Assembly (NCBI GenBank): GCA_021229015.1
Contig: CM037777.1
Location: 23,973,567-24,037,566, forward strand
Direction: 5' to 3'
DNA: 64,000 nt
DNA from: Solen grandis
Taxonomy: Eukaryota; Mollusca; Bivalvia; Adapedonta; Solenidae
The notes beneath the pieces are model-generated. The model did not search any database, was not told the origin of the DNA, and was given only the letters and a program-made list of their open reading frames with translations. The first letter of the stretch is position 1; every line of letters begins with the position of its first letter. This document shows, piece after piece, positions 1 to 10,900 of the stretch. Both the position numbers and the translations under genes were made by a program.

Positions 1-445
1 AAATTATGTTTTCAAACACCAACAAGGTCTGTTATTAACATTTTCAAATAAATTTCAATACACTCTTGTAACATTCACTGCTTTGTTTACTTATTATTAT
101 TAGTCCTTATGAATTTTAAAAAAAAAATCAAAAATTAAATTAAAAAGAGTTTAAGTATATATTTAGGAAAGAGATTTTTGTTTTGAGTGCTATAATGCAT
201 AAAATGATCGATATTAAATTTGGAAACCCAATAAGCAGATAACGCTTGCCATAGGTCTGATTGATAAATAACAGCATCATGCATTATTTTGCAATATAGT
301 ACTTAAAAAATATTCTTTCTAATTCTAACAATTTTCCTATAGCATTTGACACAATGGAAACTTCTAAGAATTTCATAAACCCCATGACTGAAATAGACTT
401 TGAGTTAAGTTTTAACTTTGAAACCTATTTTTCCCTTTTTTTCAG
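1..445. other. AT-rich non-coding DNA
   Basis: No gene recognised. The last bases are a strong pyrimidine tract ending in TTTCAG, which could be the acceptor of the possible exon that follows. Confidence 0.5.
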
Positions 446-551
446 GATACTGTCAGAGACTGACAATTTCCATGCTGCTGTTGAGTATGACATGGAAAAT
501 GAGCCACTTTCAATGCTATGTCAAGAACCACACAGTAGCTACACAAACTAA
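446..551 (+). CDS. possible terminal coding exon, unrecognised protein
   Basis: A T-rich polypyrimidine tract ending in CAG at 443-445 is followed by an open frame of about 34 codons closed by TAA at 549-551. The peptide is acidic (it contains SETDNFHAAVEYDMENEP) and looks more like protein than like translated AT-rich DNA. I do not recognise it. If real, it would be the last exon of a + strand gene starting left of the window. Against it: it is short, no upstream exon is visible, and no polyadenylation signal is evident close downstream. Confidence 0.25.
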
Positions 552-1561
552 ACGTTCATGTAAGTAATTGAAAAATCAAAAACAATTTAAAGGAAGAAAT
601 TTTATTAAGATTCAACTATAACTAATACCCACACTGCAGTGGGTTAAAGCCCAATACTGTCACTTGTGCTTTTTATGTGAGGAAGCCTATATGCTGACTT
701 TTGGTAGGTTGATGGTTCTACATGCAATTGTAGTTACTGACTGTCAGTACTTCAAAATACATGTACTGAAAGGTTTATCACATGCAAATAGCCCATTAAC
801 TTCAGTTGATACCATAACTTACTTATTTACAATAAGAATAATAAAATCTTGCCAATGACTTCAAGAGATCTTCAAACCAAATTTTGTCAATGAATATAGT
901 TTCAAAGAAAATATCCTTCTTTGTGTAAACAACAAGATCACAGAATTCTGCTCCACTTATCATTAATTGGCCCTGAATTTGATAATAATAATGTGCATTT
1001 TCTTCAAGGTAATATGTCCAGAGTTGTTGTCAAGCTGAAGACAAAAATCTTTAATGTCACATGCTTCCTTAATTGTACACTCCCTAGCACCGAAAGGGCA
1101 TTTAACCTCTACAAGGCCACACTTACCCCCACCAACACACACTTTAGCATCTGGAGATGCACCTAAAAATGGAAATTTGGGGTTTACAATTAACCCACAC
1201 TTGTGGATATGATGGCTGTTTTTTTTTAACATAAGTTGTCAGGGCTTTATTTTCATTCACTTTCCCATATGTTGTTGACCTTGAAGTGAAAGATTTTGTG
1301 TCCATTACCATATTTACAAATTTATCTGTGACATTTTTCCTTTTACAAATCAGCCCAATCTGTGATGCAGTAAGGCGACCTTTCCTAGCTTCAAACCATT
1401 TGGAACAAAGTGCTTGGTCACGAGTTTCCTCTTCCAACATTCTTCCATTGTAACCGTTTCATTATGTTCTATTCCATCTGCACTTATCACAGCTACTTTA
1501 GGAAACTTGATGCAGCACTTCTTCCTTGTAAAACAGAGCCTGAAAATATAAAATATAGTTA

Positions 1562-1705
1562 AAACTGTATTAGTGGCCACCTGTATTAAGCAGTCAACCT
1601 GTATTTAGCAGTCAGTTTCAATATTACCAAACAAGCATTTTATTATATGTTTAACCTTTATTTAGTAACCACCTTTGTTAAGCAAGTCACTTTCTCTTGT
1701 TCCCC
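1562..1705. repeat. imperfect short direct repeats between transposon genes
   Basis: Three to five degenerate copies of a motif like TGTATTAAGCAGTCAACC (tgtattagtggccacc, tgtattaagcagtcaacc, tgtatttagcagtcag, then more diverged ones near 1660-1690). They lie between the last YqaJ exon and the transposase. They could be subterminal repeats, i.e. transposase binding sites. Confidence 0.5.
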
Positions 1706-1772
1706 ATACTAACCGCTTAAGACCGATTCTTTTTTTAAATTGTTATAATAAATATTTATAATTTGGTTACAG

Positions 1773-2851
1773 GGATTGACCCAGTATATGTACTGTGCTT
1801 GGTTGCTGAAAATAACTCCCTACGTCAAGATCTGGCCAAATCTACTCTTGAGTCGACAGACAGGACACGACAAGCATCACATTTGAACAAAGAGTCCTTA
1901 AAATCTAACGTGTCATCCTTTTCTATTGATAATATAATATCAAATGAAAACATAATCAAATATTACACAGATTTTTCAATAGATTCATTCCTGGCAATAT
2001 ACCGTTTCCTTGTGCCAAACGAAGAAGTTCTCCCACTTTCATATGTAGGAGAGGGAAAATTGAAACAGATGGAAAATATGTCCCTTAAGAATCAACTTTT
2101 GTTGACTCTGTGTAAACTCAGAAATGACTTTGATCTTGTGGACATAGGTTATCGTTTCAGTGTTTCCAAGCATACTGCAGGTGTGATTTTCAACTCCTGG
2201 GTAAATCATATGTTCTTAAGGTTTGGTGAGGTGCCAATATGGCCACATCGAGATGTCATAAGGGAACACATGTCATCTGATTATAAGGATAGCTTTCTCA
2301 TTACTTTTGGAATTTTGGACTGTACTGAAATCAAGATACAAAAACCCTCTTCCTTGAAAGTACAATCACAGACTTACATTGATTACAAATAAAGCATTAC
2401 ATTAAAGGGTTTAGTTGTTGTTGACCCAAGAGGGTCTATGATATTTTCCTCAATGTTATTCAGTGGGTCAATCTCAGATAAGGAACTGTTTAAGCAGTGT
2501 GGTCTTGAGGAGTTACTTATTCAACTCATTAAGATTGGCTATCTTCAAGTTGGAGATGGCCTGATGGCTGATAAAGGGTTCAATATTGAATCAGCTGTGA
2601 AAGACATTGGGCTAATGTTGAACATTCCACCTTTTGCATGTAGTGGATCACAAATGAGTGAAAAAGATGTACTTTTGACACGAAAGATTGCAAAACACCG
2701 TGTTCATGTTGAACGTGCAATTCGAAGAATCAAGTCATTTAAAATCATATCAAATAAATTTGCAGTTGTTCACATGTCAAGTGTTAATGAAATTTGGAAT
2801 GTGTGCTCTTTCTTAACCAATTTCATGCCATTATGTATAAAAAAGTCATAA
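1773..2851 (+). pseudogene. DDE_Tnp_4 transposase (PIF/Harbinger-ISL2EU type), interrupted by one stop
   Basis: The frame runs from a probable splice acceptor (TTACAG at 1767-1772) to TAA at 2849-2851, with one in-frame TAA at 2390-2392 and the same frame continuing beyond it. The N-terminal part has a leucine-containing stretch (AENNSLRQDL) and the region SLKNQLLLTLCKLRNDFDL, typical of the helix-turn-helix-like segment before DDE_Tnp_4. Catalytic blocks: FGILDCTEIKI (first Asp), GDGLMADKGFNI (second Asp) and HRVHVERAIRRIKSF (Glu). About 359 codons remain. Related animal proteins often begin with a THAP zinc finger; no such exon was found here, so the 5' end is missing or far away. The gene lies inside an intron of the opposite-strand SWIM-YqaJ pseudogene, its stop only 7 bp from a candidate exon end of that gene. 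Confidence 0.85.
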
Positions 2852-2990
2852 TCATACCTGTGCTGCTAGTCCACTTCCAACTGGAACATCTCCAAGATTG
2901 GTGCTGACTATGTGTAGCTGAATGGATGTCAGATAGCTAATTCCACATCCATGTAAATATTTTAGGAATGTCAAATCCTCCTTTTTAACC

Positions 2991-3909
2991 CTGATATTTC
3001 TAAAATGTATAAAGTGAAAATGTATTCTTTTGTATGAGTGATATCTAGTCTTGATTACTCACAATTATATATGGGTAATGATATATGTGCAAACAACATT
3101 TTCTTAAGTCCTTATTAAGGTTAATATTCATTAAGCCCGTGTAACTTAAAAAAAAGAAATTTCATCTAATGAAATATAAAGAAATAAATCATACAGCACA
3201 TTAATCAAAATTTGTGCAAATGATATCTTAAATAACATCAAGCAGATATGCTTTTATACTGGCATTTGAATCGGGCATTTCTGTTTTTGTCAATTTGTTG
3301 AACATTGAAGATTGAAGGACAAGTGAGATACCATTTTTTCCCATGCTGCTGGTTGTAAAAACAACAACAACAAAGCAACAAAAAGCTACTGCAACATAAC
3401 ATTCCCTATACATGTATTAATGCCACATTCATGTGGGATATATAGATTTGTAATTGTCTTTTTGTCTGACTATTTGTCTGAAACTTTGTGTTATGCATAA
3501 TTTCAATAGAAATTACACTTTACTCCTGAAACATTATAGGCGTATTTCACATTCCGATGAAGTTGATGATCTTGTTAATATTTAAAATTTGATATTCAAT
3601 TGACAAGAAGTTTTGACTCATTAAATTACTGTGCAATATATATACTGAAAAAGGTTAAATTCACTTGTGTAATTAACTTTGATTATGAATCCAGGCCTTT
3701 GTTTGAAATGTATGTCATAGCAGTCTTATGCTTCATACAAAATGCATAAATTAAGTAACAACCTTTGGTGCATTCATGTTCAATGCACATATTTATATTT
3801 TGTTCATATGAGAAGTCCATTGTTGACATGTTTATGTTAACAATTAAAACAAATTTTTTTTTTTTTCTATAAGTAACAAACTGCAGATCAACGCCAAATC
3901 ATTTATTAC
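2991..3909. other. intron-like AT-rich spacer in the transposon
   Basis: Lies between candidate exons 2 and 3 of the minus-strand SWIM-YqaJ pseudogene. No other coding signal was recognised; the open frame at 3228-3413 minus is short and repetitive. Confidence 0.45.
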
Positions 3910-4205
3910 CTGCAGTCACTGATTTTGTTCTGTACTGGGGCCCGTTTCCTTTCAACTTTAGGGCTGACAAACTGCAGATCTGTCACTGGTTGAGGATCAA
4001 TCCTGTCACCTCTTGGAACACCCCATTACTGGGGCAGTGATGTACAGGCAACCTCCTCTGGGATGCTAGTGAATCCCATTAGTTGCAACTGATTTATGGC
4101 AGTGATCAGACTGATAACATGGGAGCATGGACCACTCATTCTGTAAAAAACAATATTTATTACAAAAAAAAAAAAAAAATTGGTTCAATTCAATATAATT
4201 TCATG

Positions 4206-4210
4206 TTATA

Positions 4211-4245
<35 letters not shown>
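4206..4245. repeat. (CA)n microsatellite
   Basis: About 19 uninterrupted CA dinucleotides inside the first intron of the SWIM-YqaJ pseudogene, preceded by a 15-base A run and followed downstream by a T run at 4506-4536. Confidence 0.95.
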
Positions 4246-4247
<2 letters not shown>

Positions 4248-4502
4248 TTACTTAGTTTCAAGTATAACTTCTGTAGGAGAGAGAGAAAGAGATTGAACAT
4301 CAAACATAATCATACATTATAAATAACAATCAATTGCGTATTTACATATATACCAGTGAATGATTTCATGTCCCAGATGATAAACAATATGCTTAATCTT
4401 ACATGCACTTACAGGACATGTTAGAACTATACTTAGTATAAATGAACGATCTAACTACATAAACAGATTCTTTCCCAAGTGTTAATCATCTGTATCACAA
4501 CA

Positions 4503-4505
<3 letters not shown>

Positions 4506-4536
<31 letters not shown>
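4506..4536. repeat. poly-T run
   Basis: About 31 consecutive T, in the pseudogene intron. It could be the reverse-oriented poly(A) tail of a retroposed fragment, but nothing recognisable adjoins it. Confidence 0.9.
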
Positions 4537-4539
<3 letters not shown>

Positions 4540-5458
4540 ATTATCATTTGAGATTTATGTCCTGCAAATAATGAGAAACCATAATAAAAAACACTCATAT
4601 TTGCAATACTCAGCAATTATATGTATTTATGAACGTAAACAGGAGTTGGGTTAAAAAACTAAATGGTAAATGGGTGAGATATTTCAATTTATAACCGTAT
4701 ATTTACCGTGCTATTTTTAGAGAAAATCATCCGTATTGCTTCTACATGCTCCGCAACATTCACTGAACTATTTATAAATAAGTAAGATCAAGTTGCATAT
4801 TTTGCATTTAAATCAATAACTTTATCATTTTCATTTCTTTCATTTATATATTAACGGATTACTTACCCAGTTTGACACGTGCAATATGCATGATATATCT
4901 CTCTGCCCTGAATATCGAAGTTAACCCGATGGGGTTGCTCGTGTTTGCGTTGACTTCGATGACATTTCCCTTGCACACTAATCGTATTTTCGTCAACTAA
5001 ATACAACTGCACTGCAGTGAAATAACCCTCACTGAAAACCTGAACCCTTGCTGCTTTGCTTTTAGCGAGATATTCTTGTCTGGATGGTACAAAACCGAAA
5101 AATCGGAAGGAATCGAATCCAAAATCTACGCGCCGTGTAATGTTTGGCGACGTCATATTGGAAACAAGTTGTCTACCGTAGTTACATCTCGGATTCGTTG
5201 CTAAGTTGGGGGTGGGTGGGAGGGCGTAGCTACGTGTCCATAGCAGAAAGGTCAATTCTTTAATTATTTATTTAAAATTTGATCAGTAAGCAGTCTAAAT
5301 AGATGAGAAAACACACGTTGGTGCACAACTATGAATTTCATCATGAAAAGGTTACTCAATATATTTGTAATACAATAGGTTTTCATTGGGCAAAGCAGTG
5401 GTGCATAGGTAACACTTATGATAAAATATTGATTATACGTATGAGGTTTGTCCTAAAA

Positions 5459-5696
5459 CAATCGTTTAAATATACTCAGTGTCGATTATATATATAAAGT
5501 TTGGTTGAATCAATCGTTTTAATATACTCAGTGTCGATTATATATATAAGGTTTGGTTGAATCAATCGTTTTAATATACTAAGTGTCGATTATATATATA
5601 AAGTTTGGTTGAATCAATCGTTTTAATATGCGTACTATCCATTATATCCATTATATATACGAGGTTTGTGCTAAAACAATCATCTTCATATATTTG
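5459..5696. repeat. ~52 bp tandem repeat, about 4 copies
   Basis: Direct repeats of a unit containing AATCGTTTTAATATACT, AGTGTCGATTATATATATAA and GTTTGGTTGAATC. Three copies are nearly identical; a fourth and a partial fifth have diverged and contain an extra CCATTATAT duplication. Confidence 0.9.
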
Positions 5697-7965
5697 ATGT
5701 CCCAATAAAATAATCGCTTCAGATTTTATTTTTATTTTTGGCAACATTTACTAGATGATCATATTACATACATCAAATATGCAACTAATACGGCGCATGT
5801 CAAAGTTACTGCAACAATTATTTATGCACAATATTTGAAGGTAATGTCCCTGCAATGATTCCGCTACATTTCGGACCTCATGGCCTTTCACGGAGATAAC
5901 CAAGGTTTCCTGATGTTTCATTAGTGTACCAAAGGTACAAAGGGAGAAGAAAGAGAACTATTAGAGTAAGACGAAGAAGTGAACTGCAGATTTTAACTGA
6001 AAAACACACTTCGATGAAAAAGCAGATACATACGTATGACTGAATATGCAACAGTATTTAAGTTATGATCAGAGAGTTTGTTTTGGAAAAAAAATCAACT
6101 AAGGGGAATAATTCAAGAATAAGATGAGTAAAGTTTGGTTCTGAACTTCACCAAATTTGGTGTGAATCCATGCCATAGTATTTAACTATATGTGACCACG
6201 AGGACGGACAAATTGATCCCAATTTGTCTGTTATACTATATAGGAGACACCAAATTACCTAAATAACCTATAATTAATTATGTTGGGCGATTCACATCCA
6301 AAAAAAAATTACAAGATTTTCTGATATTCACATCACCATTTTGCTACTCTTTATAAGAATGACTATAAATAAAGCGTATAGAAACGAAAAAAAAAACCAC
6401 ACAAAAAACAGAAAGGAAGATCTAGCCCAAAACACACTAAACACACGTCTAAAACCGCCAAGGACCATATTAATGATTTTTTTTTAAGTTAAATGTTATT
6501 TTACACCTTTTCCTTTCTTTTTTTTCTTCTTAAGAAGTTATGATTATATAGGCAAAATAGAAAATTAACACATAAGAGGCAACAACTTAAACATTGTAGA
6601 GCACTGCATAGAATATTAATCATTAAAAAAGAAGATCTGTTAAAATTTTAATGATAATAAATAAAAAAGAAGCTTCGTCTTTAGCTGGTTTGTGAATATG
6701 GTCCTTGTATGAAATGCTTTGTATTAATTAAATATATTGCGAAATAACCCCCGCCAAGAAGGTAATATGTTAAGCTTGAGGTCTCTTTTTTCATCGGGTT
6801 GCATGAATACAAGTCATCGTCAATTTAGTCGTAATAAAAGAGCTACCTGTTTCCACTAACCCGACCATATTTTTTGTATCGACCCTAAACTTTTTTTCCT
6901 AACATTCGTGTTATAAAGGTTTCTCTTCAAATCCTCTTAAAATTATACGGAAAATTGGGGAAAAATATTTAAAAAAGTTTTGCAGATTTTTAGAGGATGT
7001 AAGTGGAAACAAACAACTTTTTTTTTCTTTACGAAGGAATATTGTATTGGACCAGGTTCGAATAAATACGAGTACGGATATAAAGTTATTTCCCTTTTGT
7101 TTACATTTGAAGACAACCCATGGCGGGGGTTTTAATCTAATATCTAAACTTTTTTTGAGCACAACAATATTTTTATTTATTTATTTTCATTTATTTATTC
7201 ACTGTTACATGAAAAAATATTATCAATTCGTACTTAGGTTGTTTGTCTTCCTGTAAGAAACATGATGCATTGTGAATATGAAAAACTATAATATTAGCTT
7301 GGGTATTTTGACACTCTCCAAAAGAACATTCAGTGACAATTTCATATTACATTTACACAAAATAATATCTACTATAAGGCGAAAGCATCTTCCTCTCCCA
7401 TCAAAATAAATGAAAAACTACAACTAGAACAGACGATATTCACAAATCATCTAAAGATTTTCGTTTCCTATCTTAAATTATATAAGCATTGTGAAAATTT
7501 AAATTGCATTATGAAACCTCAGTTAAAAAAGAAAATATCCCCTCCCATCCCATAAAAACACACTAGGTGTGTGTGTGTGTTTGGGGGGTGGGGGTTTCAC
7601 TATGCTGTCTTACTTTCCGTAAACTGACGGCAGGTATCCATCCTTTATTAAATTATGATCATGGTCTGTCAAGTGATCATGGGAAATTCAAAGTAAATGC
7701 AAGCCTTTATAGACTTTGACCAAAAGAGCCCATAACAACATGTCAGTGGGTGCATAAACCTGCACTGAAGTCTTTTTAATGATATGAGGGACCATAATTA
7801 TAATTTGATGGTGGATGGATTACCTTAATGGAATACACCATAATAAACCAAACCCCTACGACCCTCTTTATAAACCCACCATCAAGGATTTTCAGGGGCG
7901 CCATTGTACATGACTGCGGACTTGGTGATCGTGGGTTCGAAACCCGCTGAGTTCAAGGATGTTTC
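5697..7965. other. AT-rich region, no gene recognised
   Basis: Only short open frames without domain signatures. Contains homopolymer runs, a GT/G-rich patch near 7567-7593, and near 6180-6240 a fragment (gaggacggacaaattg) like the GGACGGACGGAC-type internally repeated bivalve elements. Near 7900-7945 a tRNA-like B-box sequence (GTGGGTTCGAAACCC) suggests a SINE head remnant. Confidence 0.5.
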
Positions 7966-7987
7966 GTGACATTTAAACTTTACTTAC

Positions 7988-8157
7988 TGGTTTCTTTTCA
8001 ACTTCTTGTGAGCAGTCTTTTCCCGTCCAACCCTTTGGGCACTTGCAAATCAGTGTGTGCCTTCGACGCCCCCCTTTCACAGTATGGCAATGCAGAAAAC
8101 CACCATTATGACAATAACCTGACTGCGTGGCTTTGCATAATGAGAGAAGTTTGCAGC
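7988..8157 (-). CDS. EGF-like domain exon of an unidentified extracellular protein
   Basis: A 170 bp exon bounded on the minus strand by an acceptor (TGTATGTTTCAG, exon starts 8157) and a consensus GTAAGT donor (exon ends 8988-1000=7988). It begins in phase 2 and ends on a codon boundary. The translation has the six-cysteine spacing of an EGF module: CKATQSGYCHNGGFLHC, a basic loop, then LICKCPKGWTGKDC, with the usual GW-G before the last Cys. EGF modules occur in secreted or membrane proteins and are often single exons. No neighbouring exon of the same gene is recognisable in the window, so the parent gene is unknown. It may be a real exon of a gene with large introns or an orphan duplicated exon. 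Confidence 0.6.
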
Positions 8158-8211
8158 CTGAAACATACATGTTTGTTCTGTTTAAACATGACTTTTAGTC
8201 ACTGTTTATTA

Positions 8212-8502
8212 GTTTTTTGTTTGTTTGTTGGGTTTTATCGTCCCACCGACAGTATTTCAGTCATCTGGAGACGATGTCTACTTGAGACAGATATAATGCT
8301 GCCACACTGCATAATCACACCGTAGACGTGTGGCATGATACCACACCCAGTCACATTATCCGGGCCAACCAGTCCTGAAACTTCCCTTATAGCAAGAGAG
8401 CTATAACAGTATCATTTTTACGACTTTGGTATGTCGTGGCCGGGGATCGAACCTACGACCTCCCTCTCCCGAGGCGGACACTTTATCTACCGGGGAGGAT
8501 CA
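8212..8502 (-). mobile_element. tRNA-derived SINE, copy 1
   Basis: Read on the minus strand it starts with a tRNA-like head (CCCCGGTAGATAAAGTG as A-box region, GTAGGTTCGATCCCC as B box). A conserved body follows (gtggtatcatgccacacgtctac, AAGTAGACATCGTCTCCAGA, ACTGAAATACTG), ending in an AAAC-rich tail. The body matches the + strand copy at 9038-9262. Confidence 0.85.
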
Positions 8503-8549
8503 CTATATATTATCAATTTGAAAAGCAGCGCGAACATAAGGAAGTTTAT

Positions 8550-8682
8550 TTTTGCTACATGATCCAGTGTAAAAAAATGAGACATGAGAGAGATAGAGAG
8601 AGAGAGAGAGAGGTGTTTTTGCTACATGATCCAGTGTAAAAAAAATGACACACATGAGAGAGAGAGAGAAAGAGAGCAGTCA
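8550..8682. repeat. duplicated ~66 bp segment with (GA)n
   Basis: The segment GCTACATGATCCAGTGTAAAA followed by a GA-rich tract occurs twice in direct order, with (AGAG)n tracts at 8586-8611 and 8655-8675. Confidence 0.85.
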
Positions 8683-9037
8683 AATAACTACGCTTAATAA
8701 GGAAGCAATGTCTGACGCCAAGTCAGTGATGTGCAATGATTTTTTGCTCCACTGATAAATCAATCTTATTCACAAAGGAGGATTTGTCTGGCCAGGTAAA
8801 CATTCTTGCATTTCACATTTCTAAATCTTCACCCCCCCCCCCCGCCCCCCACACACACTATTTGATGTTGTTTAATTTTTATTCATGATAATTTAAGAGT
8901 AATGTCAATTGAATTCAAATTTCTGTTGTGCAAACTATCTCTGTTTTAAAACAAAACAAGTGGAACAAAAATACTGAACTTATCATTTTACTGCTAGTTC
9001 TACTACTGCTACTACTACTACCACTATTATTGCACTA

Positions 9038-9262
9038 TCGTCCCCGGTGCCCGAGTGGTTGGGAGCGGAATACCTAGGGTACTGGTAACTCAGAAGGTAG
9101 ATCCAGGACTGGTAGTCCTGGTGTCAGGATAATGTGTCTGGATGTGGTATCATGCCACATGTCTACGGCATGATATTGTAATGTCGCAGCACTATATCTA
9201 TCTAAAGTAGACAAAGTCTCCAAATAACTTGAATAATAAATCAAACAAACAAACATACAAAC
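9038..9262 (+). mobile_element. tRNA-derived SINE, copy 2
   Basis: tRNA-like head with A box (GGTGCCCGAGTGGTTGG), then the same body as copy 1 (GGTATCATGCCACATGTCTA, AAGTAGACAAAGTCTCCA) and an (AAAC)n-type tail. The B box is weak. Confidence 0.8.
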
Positions 9263-9310
9263 TGCTGTCACTAATACTACTTTAATACCCATTACTGCTG
9301 CTACAACATT

Positions 9311-9505
9311 AACCGGTCACGGTAGCTGAGTGATTTAAAACGCCAGCCACCCATCATAAAGGTCATGGTTTCGAATCCTGGCCACGACATCCCAATTCAT
9401 TAGAAATGGTACAAATACATCTCTCATGTGCTTGGTGCCCTGTTCCAGGTCAGGCTGGTCGTGTTTCAGCATAATTTAACTGGGTGTGATAGCATTTTAC
9501 CTGTC
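9311..9505 (+). mobile_element. tRNA-derived SINE, copy 3 (diverged, 3' truncated)
   Basis: Clear A box (GGTAGCTGAGTGATT) and B box (ATGGTTTCGAATCCTGG), followed by GCCACGACATCCC as in copy 1 and ACTGGGTGTGATAGCAT. The body then ends without the common tail. Confidence 0.7.
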
Positions 9506-9986
9506 CGCTTGTATTATTCACAAACGATTGGCTTCTACTCACATGTATCACTTGCGTAAGTTCTATATGACGAGTTCATAGCGTCACTGCATGTGAAACA
9601 CAAGTCAGAGGTGAGCTGCAATTTAACGCAATCTGCAACATAAAATGATACTTTATTATGAATTGTTATCATAAAAACAATATGCATATTTAAGCTCTAT
9701 AAATTTAACTTTTTGTTTCAATAAAAAAAATATATATATATTCCTGCTATTTGCCAGTGACTGGTAAAAATGTTCAAGCTATACAAAGGGCACTAGCACT
9801 AGAACCGCACCCCCTCCCCTTTTTCCTCCATGCAATATATATTTCAATCTAAAATGTATGTTATATATAGGGAAACAAGAAATATCTTTAAAAAGATATT
9901 CGGCGTAAGAAAAAGAAAAGGTATGAAAATAAAAGAAAGTAAAAGTGTCACAATATATTTGATATAATAATGCTGACAAGTTTTAG

Positions 9987-10900
9987 ATGGTTTGTGATTC
10001 TAAAATAATATTAGAAAATGTATATCTTGCTAAATTTAGAAGATGTAATATACATGTGTTCCAGCCGGTGAAAAAAGAAAGAAAGGAGCAAAAAGGGATT
10101 ATTGATAACCGTAACATAAATATATATCGGCTGACGAAATGTGTGTTTCTCACCGATTATACCAACAGTAGGAACAATTGGTGTGCAGATATAAAAGCTG
10201 TAATGGACAAATTGAACTTAACACAGTATTACCATAACAAAGAACCTGTAAATCTCAGTGATGTGAAAGTAAAGATTAATCTATATTATCAAAGCTTGTG
10301 GTGCAATGAAGTTAAAATCTACCCAAACCTTAGAACTTACCGTCTATTTAAACACTCTTTTGAGTGTGAGCCTTACCTTTTGTTAAACCTGGCCAGAAAA
10401 AAAAGATCATTATTATCCCAATTTAGATGTGGTATTTTACCATTAAGAATAGAGACAGGGAGGTAAGTTGGAGAGGCGATCGAGCAAAGAGTCTGTAAAA
10501 TGTGCGACAGTGATGTGATAGAAAATGAAATGCATTTTTTGTTAGAGTGTGAAGCTTACCAGGGTCATAGACAGTGTATGGTTAATTCATTAAACTTAGA
10601 TGTATATAGTGAAGAACAAAAATTTACACATTTACTTAAAAAATATCCACGAAGAGTGTCAAAATTTTTGACAAAAGCATATTTACGTCGAAAATCTATT
10701 TTGTTTACATAATTTATATTTATCATCTGTGCCGTTCATTACTATGTTATTTATTTTGTAAATATAAACGGTGACATATAGGCCCATTGGGCCGGGTGTA
10801 CGTAATATATTATGTTGATCTATTCATATATCTTAATATATATGCATTGTTTGTACACATGTCACGATAATAAATAAACATTTACTTACTTACATTTACT
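9987..10900 (+). pseudogene. 3' end of a LINE (non-LTR retrotransposon ORF2 C-terminus)
   Basis: A 5'-truncated copy. The frame 9987-10712 contains the region downstream of the reverse transcriptase: KRSLLSQFRCGILPL and then a zinc-knuckle-like CKMCDSD...MHFLLEC motif followed by YQGHRQCM, characteristic of many animal LINE ORF2 C-termini. One in-frame TAA at 10464-10466 interrupts it. After the stop at 10710-10712 comes a ~190 bp 3' UTR ending in AATAAATAAACATTTACTTA with ACTT-type repeats, as at LINE 3' ends. The clade cannot be fixed without the RT domain. Confidence 0.75.

Larger units (their letters stand above)
823..5156 (-). pseudogene. SWIM zinc finger plus YqaJ-type exonuclease, transposon-encoded, degenerate
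   Basis: Spliced minus-strand gene. Exon 1 (5156-4867, ATG at 5156) contains FGFDSFRFFGFVPSRQEYL and ends CTCQTG at a GTAAGT donor. Exon 2 (4140-3910) continues in phase with GPCSHV, so the two exons together make a SWIM-type CxC...CxH zinc finger, followed by EEVACTSLPQ. A candidate exon 3 (2990-2858) encodes TNLGDVPVGSGLAAQ. Exon 4 (1539-823) carries the PD-(D/E)XK nuclease: KWFEARKGRLTAS, GASPDA, GLVEVKCPF, then HYYYQIQGQLMISGAEFCDL and a TAA at 823-825. Breaks: an in-frame TAA at 4026-4028, and frameshifts near 1440, at a nine-T run (1219-1227) and near 995; possibly another near 1495. SWIM-YqaJ proteins of this layout are known as cargo of animal DNA transposons, and YqaJ resembles lambda exonuclease. 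It is an inactive transposon gene, not a host gene. The phase across exons 3 and 4 is uncertain. Confidence 0.8.

Noticed and set aside
3228..3413. 61-codon minus-strand frame with hydrophobic start (signal-peptide-like)
   Set aside because: The hydrophobic stretch comes from (AAC)n-type simple sequence and it sits in a pseudogene intron.
4083..4322. Open frame with (HT)n repeat
   Set aside because: It is a translated (CA)n microsatellite overlapping the SWIM exon on the other strand.
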